This document shows positions 31,251 to 41,780 of a stretch of 64,000 bases of DNA, one piece after another (the stretch's first letter is position 1; each line of letters begins with the position of its first letter). This DNA comes from Humulus lupulus. Taxonomy: Eukaryota > Streptophyta > Magnoliopsida > Rosales > Cannabaceae. Made by a program: the position numbers and the translations under genes. Where the stretch lies: NCBI RefSeq assembly GCF_963169125.1, contig NC_084796.1, positions 84,589,888 to 84,653,887 of the forward strand. The letters are read 5' to 3'. Below the pieces are notes generated by a model that worked only from the letters and a program-made list of their open reading frames with translations, did no database searches and was not told the DNA's origin.

Positions 31251-33743
31251 GTAATCTTTATTTTCATGCATGAACATGTTAAAAATTGAATTATTTAATG
31301 TGTTTGAATAATTGGATGGATTTCATGATTTTATGAACCATATTGAATTCTATGTGATTATTAGCAATTTTTAGGTTATTTTTTTGTGTTTTCTAAGCCA
31401 TTATTTTTTATATATGCTTTATTTTGTGTTAAACATGGTAAAAATTAATTAGAAAACGTTTTTGGTTTGAAAAATTGCTAAAAAAAAAATTTCGATTTTT
31501 TTTTCCTCTGGCTGCCAGTTGCGTGCGCACATGCGCACATCACCTGGAAGCCCGTACAACCATCCCTCGGCATCGCACCCTCCTGTGCGCGCGTTGCTCG
31601 GGTGTAGCAGCACCGCATACGCGCATCCTTCTACAGACGCCCCAAGTGTCACTCGGCAGCCACCTACTGTGCGCGCGCGCTCGTCACCACCCAACAGGCA
31701 GGTGAATAGTACCAGTTTCAAGTACTGTTCATCAATTTTATTTTTTAAATTAAAGAAAATAAAATGTGAAAATTGATTATTTATAATCAAAACCAAAAAT
31801 ATCAGATTTATTTTATCATTTAAAAATATTTTTTTTAAATAATATATTTTTGCTGGTTGGGATTTAAATAATTAGATATTTTATACAAAGATTCAAATTC
31901 AAATTTAAAAATAGACTAACAACTTAAATTTAAATATTTTAATATATTAAAATATTAGAATTAAGATATCATATATTTAAGATATTTTCTTTTAAATACT
32001 TGATATTTTTATCAAATCTTTATTTGAAAATAAAAATATCTATTTATTCTATAGTTTTTAATATTTGAATTATTTGAAATTTAAAATTTGTTAGCTAGAT
32101 ATTTTCATGGATATTTGAATTTGTTTAACTGTTTTGAGTCATTGTAGGGTTTTTATAAGTATTAATATATATTTTTTATTGGTTAAAATATTAGCTTATA
32201 GTTGTAACAATACAAGATATTTTTTCAAAAACAGTTAAGATATTGATTTTAAAGTTTAAAATTGGTTAAATTTTGAGAAATATCTTCTTTTTTTTTCAAA
32301 TCGATTAAAAAAATATTTTTTAATAAATTAGATATAAATTAACTTTGGTTAATTGTTGATAAATCCTATATAAATTAAATTAATATTTTTTAAATTAACG
32401 TAAATCAAGTTGATTGTTGATAAATGAAATTTAAATTAACTTTTGTTAATTGTTGATAAATTTCATTTAAATTAACTTACATTTTGTAAAAATTTAATTA
32501 AGTCAATTTTTTGTTAAATTCTAGATAACTAATTGTGGTATTTTTGCAAATGAAATAAATTGCGGTATTTTTGCATAAATTCATAGACTTGCTCATATAG
32601 TAATATGATTAGGCCCATCTAATTATAACATGTCTCTTTGCACTATATGTGGTATTTTTGCAATTGGGCTTAGATACATATAGTGGCCCATATGTTTGTT
32701 AGACATATGGATTTTTGCCAAATAAAATATTCATAAAATTATAGGTTTTATTTGGGCCCATTAGAAAATGTAAAGATTAAATTCCTTTCTTGTGGGTTAT
32801 TCTAATTGTGAATGCTCATTTGCTTTGCATGACTATAGTGGACATAATCAATTAATAACAATTAATGAAACGAAGATTTAAATTCTTGTCTTTTGGACCT
32901 TGTATGGAAGTATGGGGGCCTTTGTAGTGGGTACGACATACTGGACCTAGCCCTCTTCTATACAAGCCCAATTATTAAGGCCCATTTACCTGAGTTGAAC
33001 TTAATTGTATAGGTTCATTATATTAGTTAAACCTAAATATTGATTAGCAACAACTTAATTTTAAATTAATTGAATTTGTTTTAACGTGACACTTTAGAAT
33101 TAATAGGAAATTATAGGACTTTGGTTTTAAAAATTTAATCTTTTCAATTTTTTGGAGAACCATAGTAATTAATTTTCTAAAAATAAATAATAAAAATATT
33201 ATTTTAAATTTTATAATGAGTTTATCTTAAGAATTATATTCGATCTACACCGTTGGTTTAACAACATTAATAGCTTAATGGGGCCTCGAGACGCTTTGAT
33301 TCATCCCCCTTTGGAAGGTGTTCATTAGTTATTTTGACAAGGTTAGATTTCGAAAGATAAATAATTATAGGTCAAATTATACTAGACTCACCCCTATGGT
33401 GACAACTAGGACTAAATCTATTGATTATCGAAACCGTGGGTCTAGCTCATAAAATAAGAGGTTTTTTTATTTTTTTTTATTTTGATCGAATAGTAGGTTG
33501 TTAATAATGGTGTCCATTATTAAATAAATTTACAACTTTATTTAACTAGTGGTATTTTTTACTCTCGCCAACCGGGACAAAGATATCATAGATTAGTTAA
33601 AAACCTAAAGAAATAAAGATATGATTATTTTGGTATTTTTCTCATATCTTACATATTTTTGGTATATGTTGTACTATTTCTTTAAGTTTTGTGTGAATTG
33701 AAGTTCTATTGAGCAAAAATTTTGGTAATCGGTAGTTTTAAGT
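31251..33743 (+). other. Copia-1 leader, AT-rich with a GC-rich island at 31505-31700
   Basis: About 2.5 kb between primer site and gag start, with no coding signal. 31505-31700 is GC-rich with CGCGCG and TGCGCACATGCGCACAT runs, in contrast to its surroundings. The rest is extremely AT-rich until about 32600, then ordinary non-coding sequence. The island's overlapping short ORFs look incidental. Confidence 0.6.
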
Positions 33744-34330
33744 ATGGTTGTGTCTACTCCCATCCTTTCTCAACTTTTGATGGAGAAACTCACTGGAGAA
33801 AACTTCCTTAAGTGAAAGAAGAATATCAACATAGAGTTGATTGGTGACAACTCTGAATTCGTCATGACCGAGAAATCCCTAGAATGAGCACCGTCTCTGC
33901 ACGTTCTTCATGGCACCGTAAATGCTTGGATAGCACCGTCTCCGCACCTTCGTGATGGCACCGTAAATGCTCGGATGGCACCGTGTCTGCACATTCGTGA
34001 GCAACTAAACTATGGTCTGGCCCAACTCATGAACGAGCTTCAGATTATTGAGCATGTCATGGGTGGACCTAGTAAGGGAGGAGAAAATAAGACTACTGTT
34101 GTTGCTGCTGATTCAGCTAAGGCTGAAGCTAACCAAGCTTCATCTTCGAAAGCTGGAAACAAGAGGAAAAGTTAACAAAACAACAACCCAAGTCTTGAAA
34201 GGCACAACCAAATGCACAGACGCCTAAAGGGAATAACAAGAAGCGTAAAGACAAGTGCTTTCACTGCAAAGAGAAGGGGAATTGGAACCTAGATTGCCCC
34301 AAGTTTCTAGCATCGAAAAATAAAGGTAAT
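33744..34330 (+). pseudogene. gag: gag of Copia-1, internally deleted
   Basis: The start ATG at 33744 opens MVVSTPILSQLLMEKLTGEN, the usual Copia gag beginning, but a TGA replaces the expected Trp soon after (LK-stop-KKN). Most of the capsid part is missing. In its place lies a 45-bp sequence repeated about 2.5 times (33888-34002). A single zinc knuckle remains, CFHCKEKGNWNLDC, with the usual His changed to Asn. From ATG to knuckle it is only about 510 bp, well short of a normal Copia gag. Confidence 0.82.
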
Positions 34331-35460
34331 GATTATATTTCATTTATCTTAGAAACGTGTGTTTTAGGGAATGATAAATCTATTTGGATTATTGTTTTTG
34401 GATCTATTAACCATGTTTGCAACTTTTTACAGCTTCTTGAATCGTGGGAGGAAGTGGACGAAGGTGGCTTAAAGCTTAGAGTTGGGAACAGAGCGTTCGT
34501 TGCGGTCCAAGCTAGAGGAAGAGCTCGTCTGAAGTTCGGAAATAAATTTTTAATCTTAAATGATGTATTTTTTATTCTGAATTTTAGTAGAAATTTAATT
34601 TCAGTTTCCATGTTGCAATTAGAACAATTTGTTGTGACTTTCACAAGTTCTAATATATCTATTTCTTTCAATGGATCACAATTGTGTATTGCATGTTTGG
34701 AAAATGGGCTTTATATTCTGTGACCTAATGATTTATTCAAAGTAGCTAAATTTAGGACCAATAAATTGCAAAAGACCGATAACGATAATATGGCATATTT
34801 ATGGCACTTGAGACTAGGTCACATTGGCTATGATAGGATTCAAGCACTTACCCAGGATGGGCCTTTGAGGGAACTCACCTTAGGTGAATTACCTGTCTGT
34901 GAATCTTGTCTAGAAGGCAAACTGACCAAGCGTCCATTCTCTGTAAAGGGTGATAGGGCCAAACAACCCCTTTGACTTGTGCATTTAGATGTTTGTGGAC
35001 CTTTGAATGTACAAGCTAGGGGTGGTTTTGAGTATTTCGTCACTTTCATTGACGATTACTCTAGATACTCATGTCTTTACCTAAAGCATAGGGAATCAAA
35101 AAAAAAATTCAAAGACTAAGGAATTCTTAGAAATGGCTCAGAACCAATTAGGTAAAAATTTAAAGATCTTGCAATCTGATAGGGGTGGAGAATATTTGGA
35201 TATGCAATTCCAAGATCATTTAATTGAACTTGGCATTTTATCACAACTTATTGCCCCAGGTACGCCGCAACAAAATGGTGTAGCGGAATGCCGAAACAGA
35301 ACTTTATTGGAAATGGTTAGATGCATGCTTAGTTACTCAACTCTACCAACTTCATTTCGAGGCATGCAATTGAAACTGCAAATGACATTCTCAATGTTGT
35401 GTCATCTGAATCAATCCCGAAAGACCTTTAGAATGCTGGAATGGTCGTGAACCTAATTTA
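34331..35460 (+). pseudogene. pol: Protease and integrase of Copia-1
   Basis: The protease site reads WIIVFGSINHVCNF (about 34387-34428), where Copia proteases have D-S-G-A/T; the catalytic Asp is Val, so the protease is dead. The pre-integrase zinc region follows (LWHLRLGHIGYDR, CESCLEGKLTKRPF). The integrase core starts with HLDVCGPLNV, FIDDYSRY and SDRGGEY, then GTPQQNGVAECRNRTLLE. A TGA-type stop lies at about 34972-34975, and frameshifts occur near 35100 and 35400. The active residues of integrase are still recognisable. Confidence 0.88.
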
Positions 35461-36780
35461 CACCATTATAGAATCTGGGGGTGTTCTGCCCACATCCTGA
35501 AGAAAAGGGAAGGAAAGCTAGAATCGCGAATGGAAGTTTGCATGTTCGTTAGCTATCTTAAAGGTTCTTGGGGTGGACTTTTCTATAGTCATTTAGAAAA
35601 GAAAGTGTTTACTTCTACGAATGCTAATTTTATGGAAAATGACTATGTCCAAAACTTCAAACCACACATAATAGTAGTTTTAGAGGAGATGGTTATAGAA
35701 TTGACTCCTACCAGTGTACAACCATCATCAACGCGAGTTGATGATGAAATTCCCACTCTTCATGTCCAACCAACGCAAGTCGATTTAAATGAAGAAAGTA
35801 CCACTGTTCCTAAACAAACAGTCACGGAGCCTCGTTGTAGTGGGGGGTTTCTAGGAACCCAGTTCGCTATGGTTTGGATGGTTAAACCAATATGGTTATT
35901 GGTGACACTAATGATGATGATCCGTTGTCTTTCAAACAAGCAATGGGAAGCCCTGAAAATGAACTATGGCTCGAAGCCATGAAACAGGTAATGGAGTCCA
36001 TGTACTCAAATTCCATCTGGGATCTTGTGGAAGCACCTAGTGACTTTAGGGCCATTAGGTGTAAGTGGATCTGCAAGAAGAAACAAGGTGTTGATAAAAA
36101 TGTCGAGACTTATAAAGCTCGATTAGTGGCAAAGAGTTATACCCAAAGAGAAGGCGTGTGGACTATGAGGAAACTTTTAGTCCGATAGCCATGCTCAAGT
36201 CCATTCGCATCCTCCTATCCATGGCAACCACTCTCGACTATGAGATCTGGCAAATGGATGTCAAGACAGCTTTTCTTAATGGAAATCTTGACGAAGTCAT
36301 TTATTTGGATCAGCCAGAAGGATTTAAAGTGGCTGGACAAGAAAGAAAAGTTTTCAAGTTGAACAGGTCCATCTATGGACTTAAGAAAGCTTCTCGTTTC
36401 TAGAACCTTAGGTTTGATGAAATAATCAAAACCTATGGCTTTGAACAAAATATTGATGAGCCTTGTGTTTACCAACTGAAGGCAAATAAAATAATGGTAT
36501 TCTTGGTTCTTTATGTAGATGATATCTTACTCATTGGAAACAATGTTAAGAAATTATCAGATGTGAATAATTGGCTGAGCACTCAATTTCATATGAAGTA
36601 TTTGGGTGAAGCAAATTATGTTCTAGGTATCCAGATCATTAGGGATAGAAAGAACAGACTCTTAGCTCTATCTCAACCAACTTACATAGATAAAGTGCTT
36701 GAAAGTTTTTCATTGACAAATTCTAAGAAAGGACATTTACCATCCCGCCATGGAATTGATCTTTCAAAGAAGTAGTCTCC
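35461..36780 (+). pseudogene. pol: Reverse transcriptase of Copia-1
   Basis: After a linker resembling the integrase end, reverse transcriptase motifs appear: ALKMNYGSKP/MGSPENELWLEAMKQ (35940-36000), WDLVEAPSDFRAI, CKWICKKKQGVD, WQMDVKTAFLNGNLDEVIYL and the catalytic VLYVDDILLIGNN (36500-36540). Stops and frameshifts separate three frames (around 35980, 36150 and 36400). The YVDD motif is intact. RNase H follows from about 36780. Confidence 0.9.
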
Positions 36781-37492
36781 CCAGACTCCTTAAGAGGAAG
36801 ATGCAATGAGAAAAGTTCCTTACGCATCTGCAATTGGAAGTCTGATGTATGCTATGTTGTGTACTAGACCAGATACCTGCTATGCAGTAGGAGTAGTGAG
36901 CAAGCATCAGTCAAACCCAGGACCGAAACATTGGATATCAGTTAAGCATATCCTGAAGTATTTAAGGTGAACTAGGGATTATATGTTAGTCTACAAGGGT
37001 GGTGTTTTGAACCCTGTAGGCTACAGCGATTCAGATTTTCAGACTAATGCCAATGATAGGAAGTCTACTTCTGGAATGATGTTTACTCTTAGGGGTGGAG
37101 CTGTGATATAGAGAAGCGTAAAGCAGTCTGCAATCTCAGATTCCACTATGGATGCTGAGTACATAGCTGTGTTAAAAGCGGCTAAGAAAATAGTCTGGCT
37201 AAAGAAGATCTATTTGGATCTTGGTGTTATTCTAGAAATGGATAAACCGCTTGTGTTGTTTTGTGACAATACAAGAGCGATATCCAACTCAAAAGAACCT
37301 CGTGGTCACAAGATGAGTAAGCATATAGAAAGGAAGTATCACTTTATTCGTGAATATGTGGCCAAGGGAGATGTGAAGGTTATGAAGATTGCATCTGAAG
37401 ACAATCTTGCAGATCCATTTACAAAAACACTACCAGAAGATACAGTTGATAATCATATCAAGGAAATGGGATTACTAGAATTAAGGCATTAG
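36781..37492 (+). pseudogene. pol: RNase H of Copia-1
   Basis: MRKVPYASAIGSLMYAMLCT (about 36805) leads into the RNase H domain: YSDSDFQTNANDRKST, DAEYIAVLKAAKKIVWLKK, FCDNTRAISNSKEPRGHKMS and ADPFTKTLPEDT. The last frame ends normally at 37490-37492. In-frame TGA/TAG codons occur near 36968 and 37110. Confidence 0.88.
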
Positions 37493-37502
37493 TTTTAATT
37501 AG

Positions 37503-37516
37503 TGCAAGTGGGAGTT
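37503..37516 (+). promoter_or_regulatory. Polypurine tract of Copia-1
   Basis: GCAAGTGGGAGTTT immediately precedes the 3' LTR start TGTTATGG, like GGCAAGCGGGAGA before Copia-2's LTR. Confidence 0.75.
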
Positions 37517-38394
37517 TGTTATGGTTTTTATGCCCTAATTAAAACCCAATTTCTTTGTAATCTCATTTATTATTAATAAAAAATAGAAATCATTTTTTTC
37601 ACTTGGTTAATCACTTTGCTCACATGTTTTATTTTCATGATTATTTGTTTAATATAAACTTATATTAAATCTCGAGAATATAAATAATCGTATTTATAGT
37701 GACGTAATCACAGTGGAATATAAATATGATTATATGTTCAAATATAAGTTAGTCCTAAGATTAGTCAGTGCACATGATTTACATTGACTTGCCAATCTAC
37801 GATATGATCTACTTACACATTGTAGTGTTATGTTCTTTCCAGAACATTAGCAATGTAGATAAGATCAGATGTATTTATTACATTGGAAAGGACCGATATT
37901 GACAATTGATATGATAACTAAACATACTTTTTTTATCTATTCTAGTCATATCATATAGTTGACCATAGGTCAATTCAATCTCAATTCTGAATGATTAGCA
38001 TTCTAACTGATTGTACTATTTGAGTTCTTTGACTTGTTCATTACCATCTTACCCTACGGAGTAGCCCATACTTACATCTTAGGAACTCGATAGTATAATT
38101 TAGTGGGAGTGTTAATCTTAGATATGAACATCTATAGCTTTTGATGAAGAATTGAAATGATTGTTTCCTTTTAGTTTGGTTCAAGGTGTTAAATGATAGA
38201 GATCTCATTTCAGTAATTAATATTAGTTTACAAAAATATCATTTACAAAGATCTTAGTGTTTTAAGGATAAAATACAATGAGGGAAAAAACAGTATTTTA
38301 GTCCCATCTACTTGTAGAGCGTCTATAGAGGATTGAGTGACGATTACGGTTGTAACAATGGACAATTAATAATGTATCCATATTGCTTATAGAG

Positions 38395-40261
38395 TCCAAG
38401 AACTTTACTTAGCTAATTATTTAGTAGTATTATAGTATGTATAGTATTATCTTTGTTACTGTGGATTTTTGGTTCAGACCGGGAATTTTTGGACACTCAT
38501 AGTAGTACTTATAGATTTTCTAAGTTTAACCTATAGTTTAAGAATATTAAGTATAACCTAAGGTTTGATTATATGACTGATATTAAGGATAATATTTGTT
38601 ATATTATAAGGTTTAGATATCAACCAATAGGATTTTAAGCACATGTTATGAATGGGTAATTAAGGATTAAGTATTTTTGAGGATTAAATTAAATAAGGGT
38701 AAAGTTGAATGTTATAGGGTCAGTCAGCAGCTTTGAATACGTTGAGGGCTTAGTCAAGGCTGTTTACCCCATTCAAACTTAGCTAAAAATGTGTAATTTC
38801 GTGTTTAAATATTCAGCGTGTGCCGATATATCGCAGCACGTAGATACGAAAAACACGAGACGATGCACGGTCGCCTCGGGCATACTGGCCCAGGCGATAT
38901 ATCGCCTACAGGGGGCGATATATCGCCTCCTCCAGCATGTTTTCAAACATTTTTGAATTCTTTTCCTTTCAGCCATTCAAACTCCTTCATAAGTCCAGCA
39001 TCTTTTGAACGAGTCTTCAGCCTCTGCTGAACGATTATTCAAATTATTTTCACCTAAAAAGCCATTATTTTTATTCAAGTAAAATCAAGATACTTTCATT
39101 CCCAAACTCTATAAATAGGACCTAGTACCCAGCCATTATTCACCTTTTGCTCTAAGTTCAGAAGCTGCTAGTGTTAAGTGAGTGTGAGAGTGTAAACACC
39201 TGGTTTGGGAAAATCATAAGCTTATCAAACACTTTGGGAAGTGAGGTTCTATAGTATTTCGGTTGTGGTGTAGATTGGTCTTTCAAGTCTTTAAGGTAAA
39301 CCAAAACTCTAGCTCATTGTTTTATGTTATTTTCTTTCTCATAGCCTTCTATTCAGTTCCCTAACCTCATTCTTATTTTGGTTAGGAAAACTAAGTTCTT
39401 GAGCACATAAGTTTCGGTAAGCATGCTTTTCAAATGGTTTAGTCTTTCCATCCCTTTCATTTCATCTCTTTTCTTCTTTAGACTCACTCTTTCTAATGGT
39501 TATTAGGAGTGTTCCAAAAAGTCCTAACTCAGTCCACATATCCCGGTAACTTTGGTAAGGAAAATAGGCTAGAATCTATATGTTTTATGCTTATGTGTTA
39601 TGTTATTAATATGTTATGATATGTATGTATGTATGTTTGTAGGCTTGGGAATATGACCCATATGGCTAACAAGACCCCAAATGGGTTATGGGCATATGAC
39701 CTACATAGCTAGTAGGACCCCACTAATCCCATGGGCATATGCTTGTTTAGTCTATGGGACCCCAAGTAATAATGGCCATTATAATAAGTGTATGTTATAA
39801 GTATTATGTTAAGTCGTTATGTTACTTATGAAATTATGTTTATGACTATGTGTTAGATTTTCCTTGCTGGGCATTAGGCTCATTCCTTTTTGTTTTATGT
39901 GCAGGAAAATAGCTTTAAGAGGCGGTAAGATTCGTGGACGCTTAGAGGATGTGTATCGATGGTGAATGGAGTCAAGGGGTCGAGCGTTATTCGATTCGAG
40001 GATGTAGTTACTGTTTTATGTCTTTTTATGGTTTTACATGTATTTTCCGCATTTCTTATGTAATGTCTTTTTATTAAATCATGTTTTGTTTTTAAAGACA
40101 ATGGGATCCCATATCCTTCTTAGTATTTTATTTTGTAAGTAACTCTTATTCTTACAAGTTACTTAATAAAATTATGGTATTTTCGCAAATGTAAGTTCTA
40201 TTTAGGATTTTATGTATAGTTTCGTTAATGGTCCAAAAGTCTAGATTAGTGGGTCATTACA
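38395..40261 (+). mobile_element. Gypsy solo LTR, 5'-truncated, nested in Copia-1 LTR
   Basis: About 1867 bp without coding capacity. It ends GGGTCATTACA like the LTR at 52148-54399 (GGGCGTTACA) and shares the CTTGCTGGGC...GTGCAGG motif order with it, both in plus orientation. TATA box TCTATAAATAGG is near 39110. The first bases, expected to begin TGTAA, are missing and no clean TSD is found. Three copies of a CGATATATCG palindrome lie at 38824-38930. Confidence 0.7.
38822..38932. repeat. Three CGATATATCG palindromes in the Gypsy LTR
   Basis: TGCCGATATATCGCAG (38821), AGGCGATATATCGCCT (38893) and GGGCGATATATCGCCT (38914) occur within 110 bp, about 200-290 bp upstream of the TATA box. The last two are perfect 14-bp palindromes. 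They could be transcription-factor sites; no factor is recognised. Confidence 0.6.
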
Positions 40262-41231
40262 TCAAGAGTGCAATTCTGAGTCTTTAGTGGAGTCACAAGG
40301 AATTAATAAGTTAGTAAATTTATTTGTTAGATTAATGATAACTTATTGGAACTTGATTTCATATGCCCATGGTCCCCACTATACCTTGGATAAAATCATC
40401 TAGATAGTCTCAATCAATTGATTTAATTATCAATTAGAATTATCAAACTTGACCATGTCAATTTTGGATAATTTCACAGAGTTGTACAATTTAGAGAAGA
40501 AAAGAGAAATTAGGGCAAATTTATTAATTAAGATAAATTGTTATCTAAATTAATAAATAAGTTTAAATCAAGGTTCAAATTATAAATAATTAATTTAATA
40601 AAGGATTTGAACAATTATTTAATTAATTAAATCAATAGAAAATAATACAGGCATTCATTTTAAGTCCAATGGGCTTATAATCAAATGGGAAATTTCACGG
40701 GCCTAAAGCCCATGACAATTTCGACCTAGGGCTGTTTATTGGCTATTATTTTATTGATTTTTTAATTAAATAAATGACGTAATTGAGTCTATAAAAGGAA
40801 GGTTAAGTGAGAGATTGAAACACAAGTTTAGATTTATGAAACACAAGTTTCTGATAGGTTTTAGATTCTCTCTAAACATAATAAGTCTTTTTCTAAGCCT
40901 CATTGTTCTTTTCTCTTATTCTCTCTGTATCTATCTCTTTCTTGAGAATACCCACTCTAGTCTAGGTGATTCTAAGGATACTTTGGAAGGCTCTGAAGAA
41001 AATTGAAGATCGGTTCAGTTTCTTGGTAATACTTTGCGACAGAAAGGATACAAGGGTTAGAGAGATTGAAGGAAGGACTCTTTTATTCCACTGCGTATAA
41101 TGTAAGTATTCTTATCATTATTTCTCTTTGAATTCAATTTTAGAAACATGTTCTAGGTTGTCTCATATTAACCTATTTAATATTAGATCTACATGAAACT
41201 AAATAAAGATCATGTATATGTTTTCCTAACA

Positions 41232-41770
41232 AGGCCAACCACCCCTAGGGTTTCCCTAGCCTAGACGATTTCAAGGCCTACAAATACCTTCATAGGTCGA
41301 CCACCTTAGGGTTTCCCTAGCCTGGGTTATATCCAGACTTAAAATCCCTATGATTGGGCGATTTCTAAGGTTTCAGATCTTGGCATAGGCATTTTCCAAG
41401 GTCTCAAATCCAAGCCTAGGAAGCATTTCCTATGCCTTGTGCGATTTCCAGGTTTCCCAGGCCTGGGTGATTTCTAGGGACCCAAAATCTAGGGTGGTCG
41501 GCCCAATCATAGGCCGACTAGCCGGGACCATTAATTTTTTTTCCCTTTTTATTGATCTCCTTAGGGTTTCCCTTGTTCTGTATGATTTATTGGAGACGTG
41601 AACCTTAGCCCTATGGCAGTTTTCTGAAGTTTGCTTCCTAGGATGGTCGGCCTAAGGTGGTAGGCCGACCACCTATGACATTTCATTCTCGTTTTGTAAG
41701 CTTAGGGCCTAGGTCGACCCTCCTTTGTGACTTCGATAAATTTTTCCTTTGACTTCTTCACTTTTTCTCT
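41232..41770. repeat. Tat-2 tandem repeat of about 70 bp, right part, and diverged tail
   Basis: This continues the array of 29245-29378: CTAGGGTTTCCCTAGCC recurs near 41246 and 41312, and related pieces continue to about 41700 with decreasing order. GGCCGACCACC-type motifs are shared with the LTR. No gene. Confidence 0.65.
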
Positions 41771-41780
41771 AATAACAGAC

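Larger units (their letters stand above)
29379..41231 (+). mobile_element. Ty1/Copia retrotransposon (Copia-1), complete but inactive
   Basis: A 5' LTR (29379-31232), primer site, gag, protease, integrase, reverse transcriptase-RNase H, polypurine tract and 3' LTR (37517-41231, with a nested LTR) are present in Copia order. The TSD is AGGTC (29374-29378) and AGGCC (41232-41236). Its own length is about 10 kb. Long LTRs of about 1.86 kb and the protein motifs fit the Angela/BARE-like group, but this lineage call is tentative. Stops, frameshifts and a lost protease catalytic residue make it non-autonomous now. Confidence 0.93.
37517..41231 (+). repeat. 3' LTR of Copia-1, split by a Gypsy LTR
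   Basis: It starts TGTTATGG and ends CCTAACA. It aligns to the 5' LTR on both sides of 38395-40261; 12 or so bases present in the 5' LTR at this point (CGTACTATGAAT) are missing, so the insertion came with, or was followed by, a small deletion. Confidence 0.9.

Noticed and set aside
31449..31796. 115-codon ORF in the GC island of Copia-1
   Set aside because: Three overlapping frames are open on both strands because of composition; position in the leader and lack of similarity argue against a gene.
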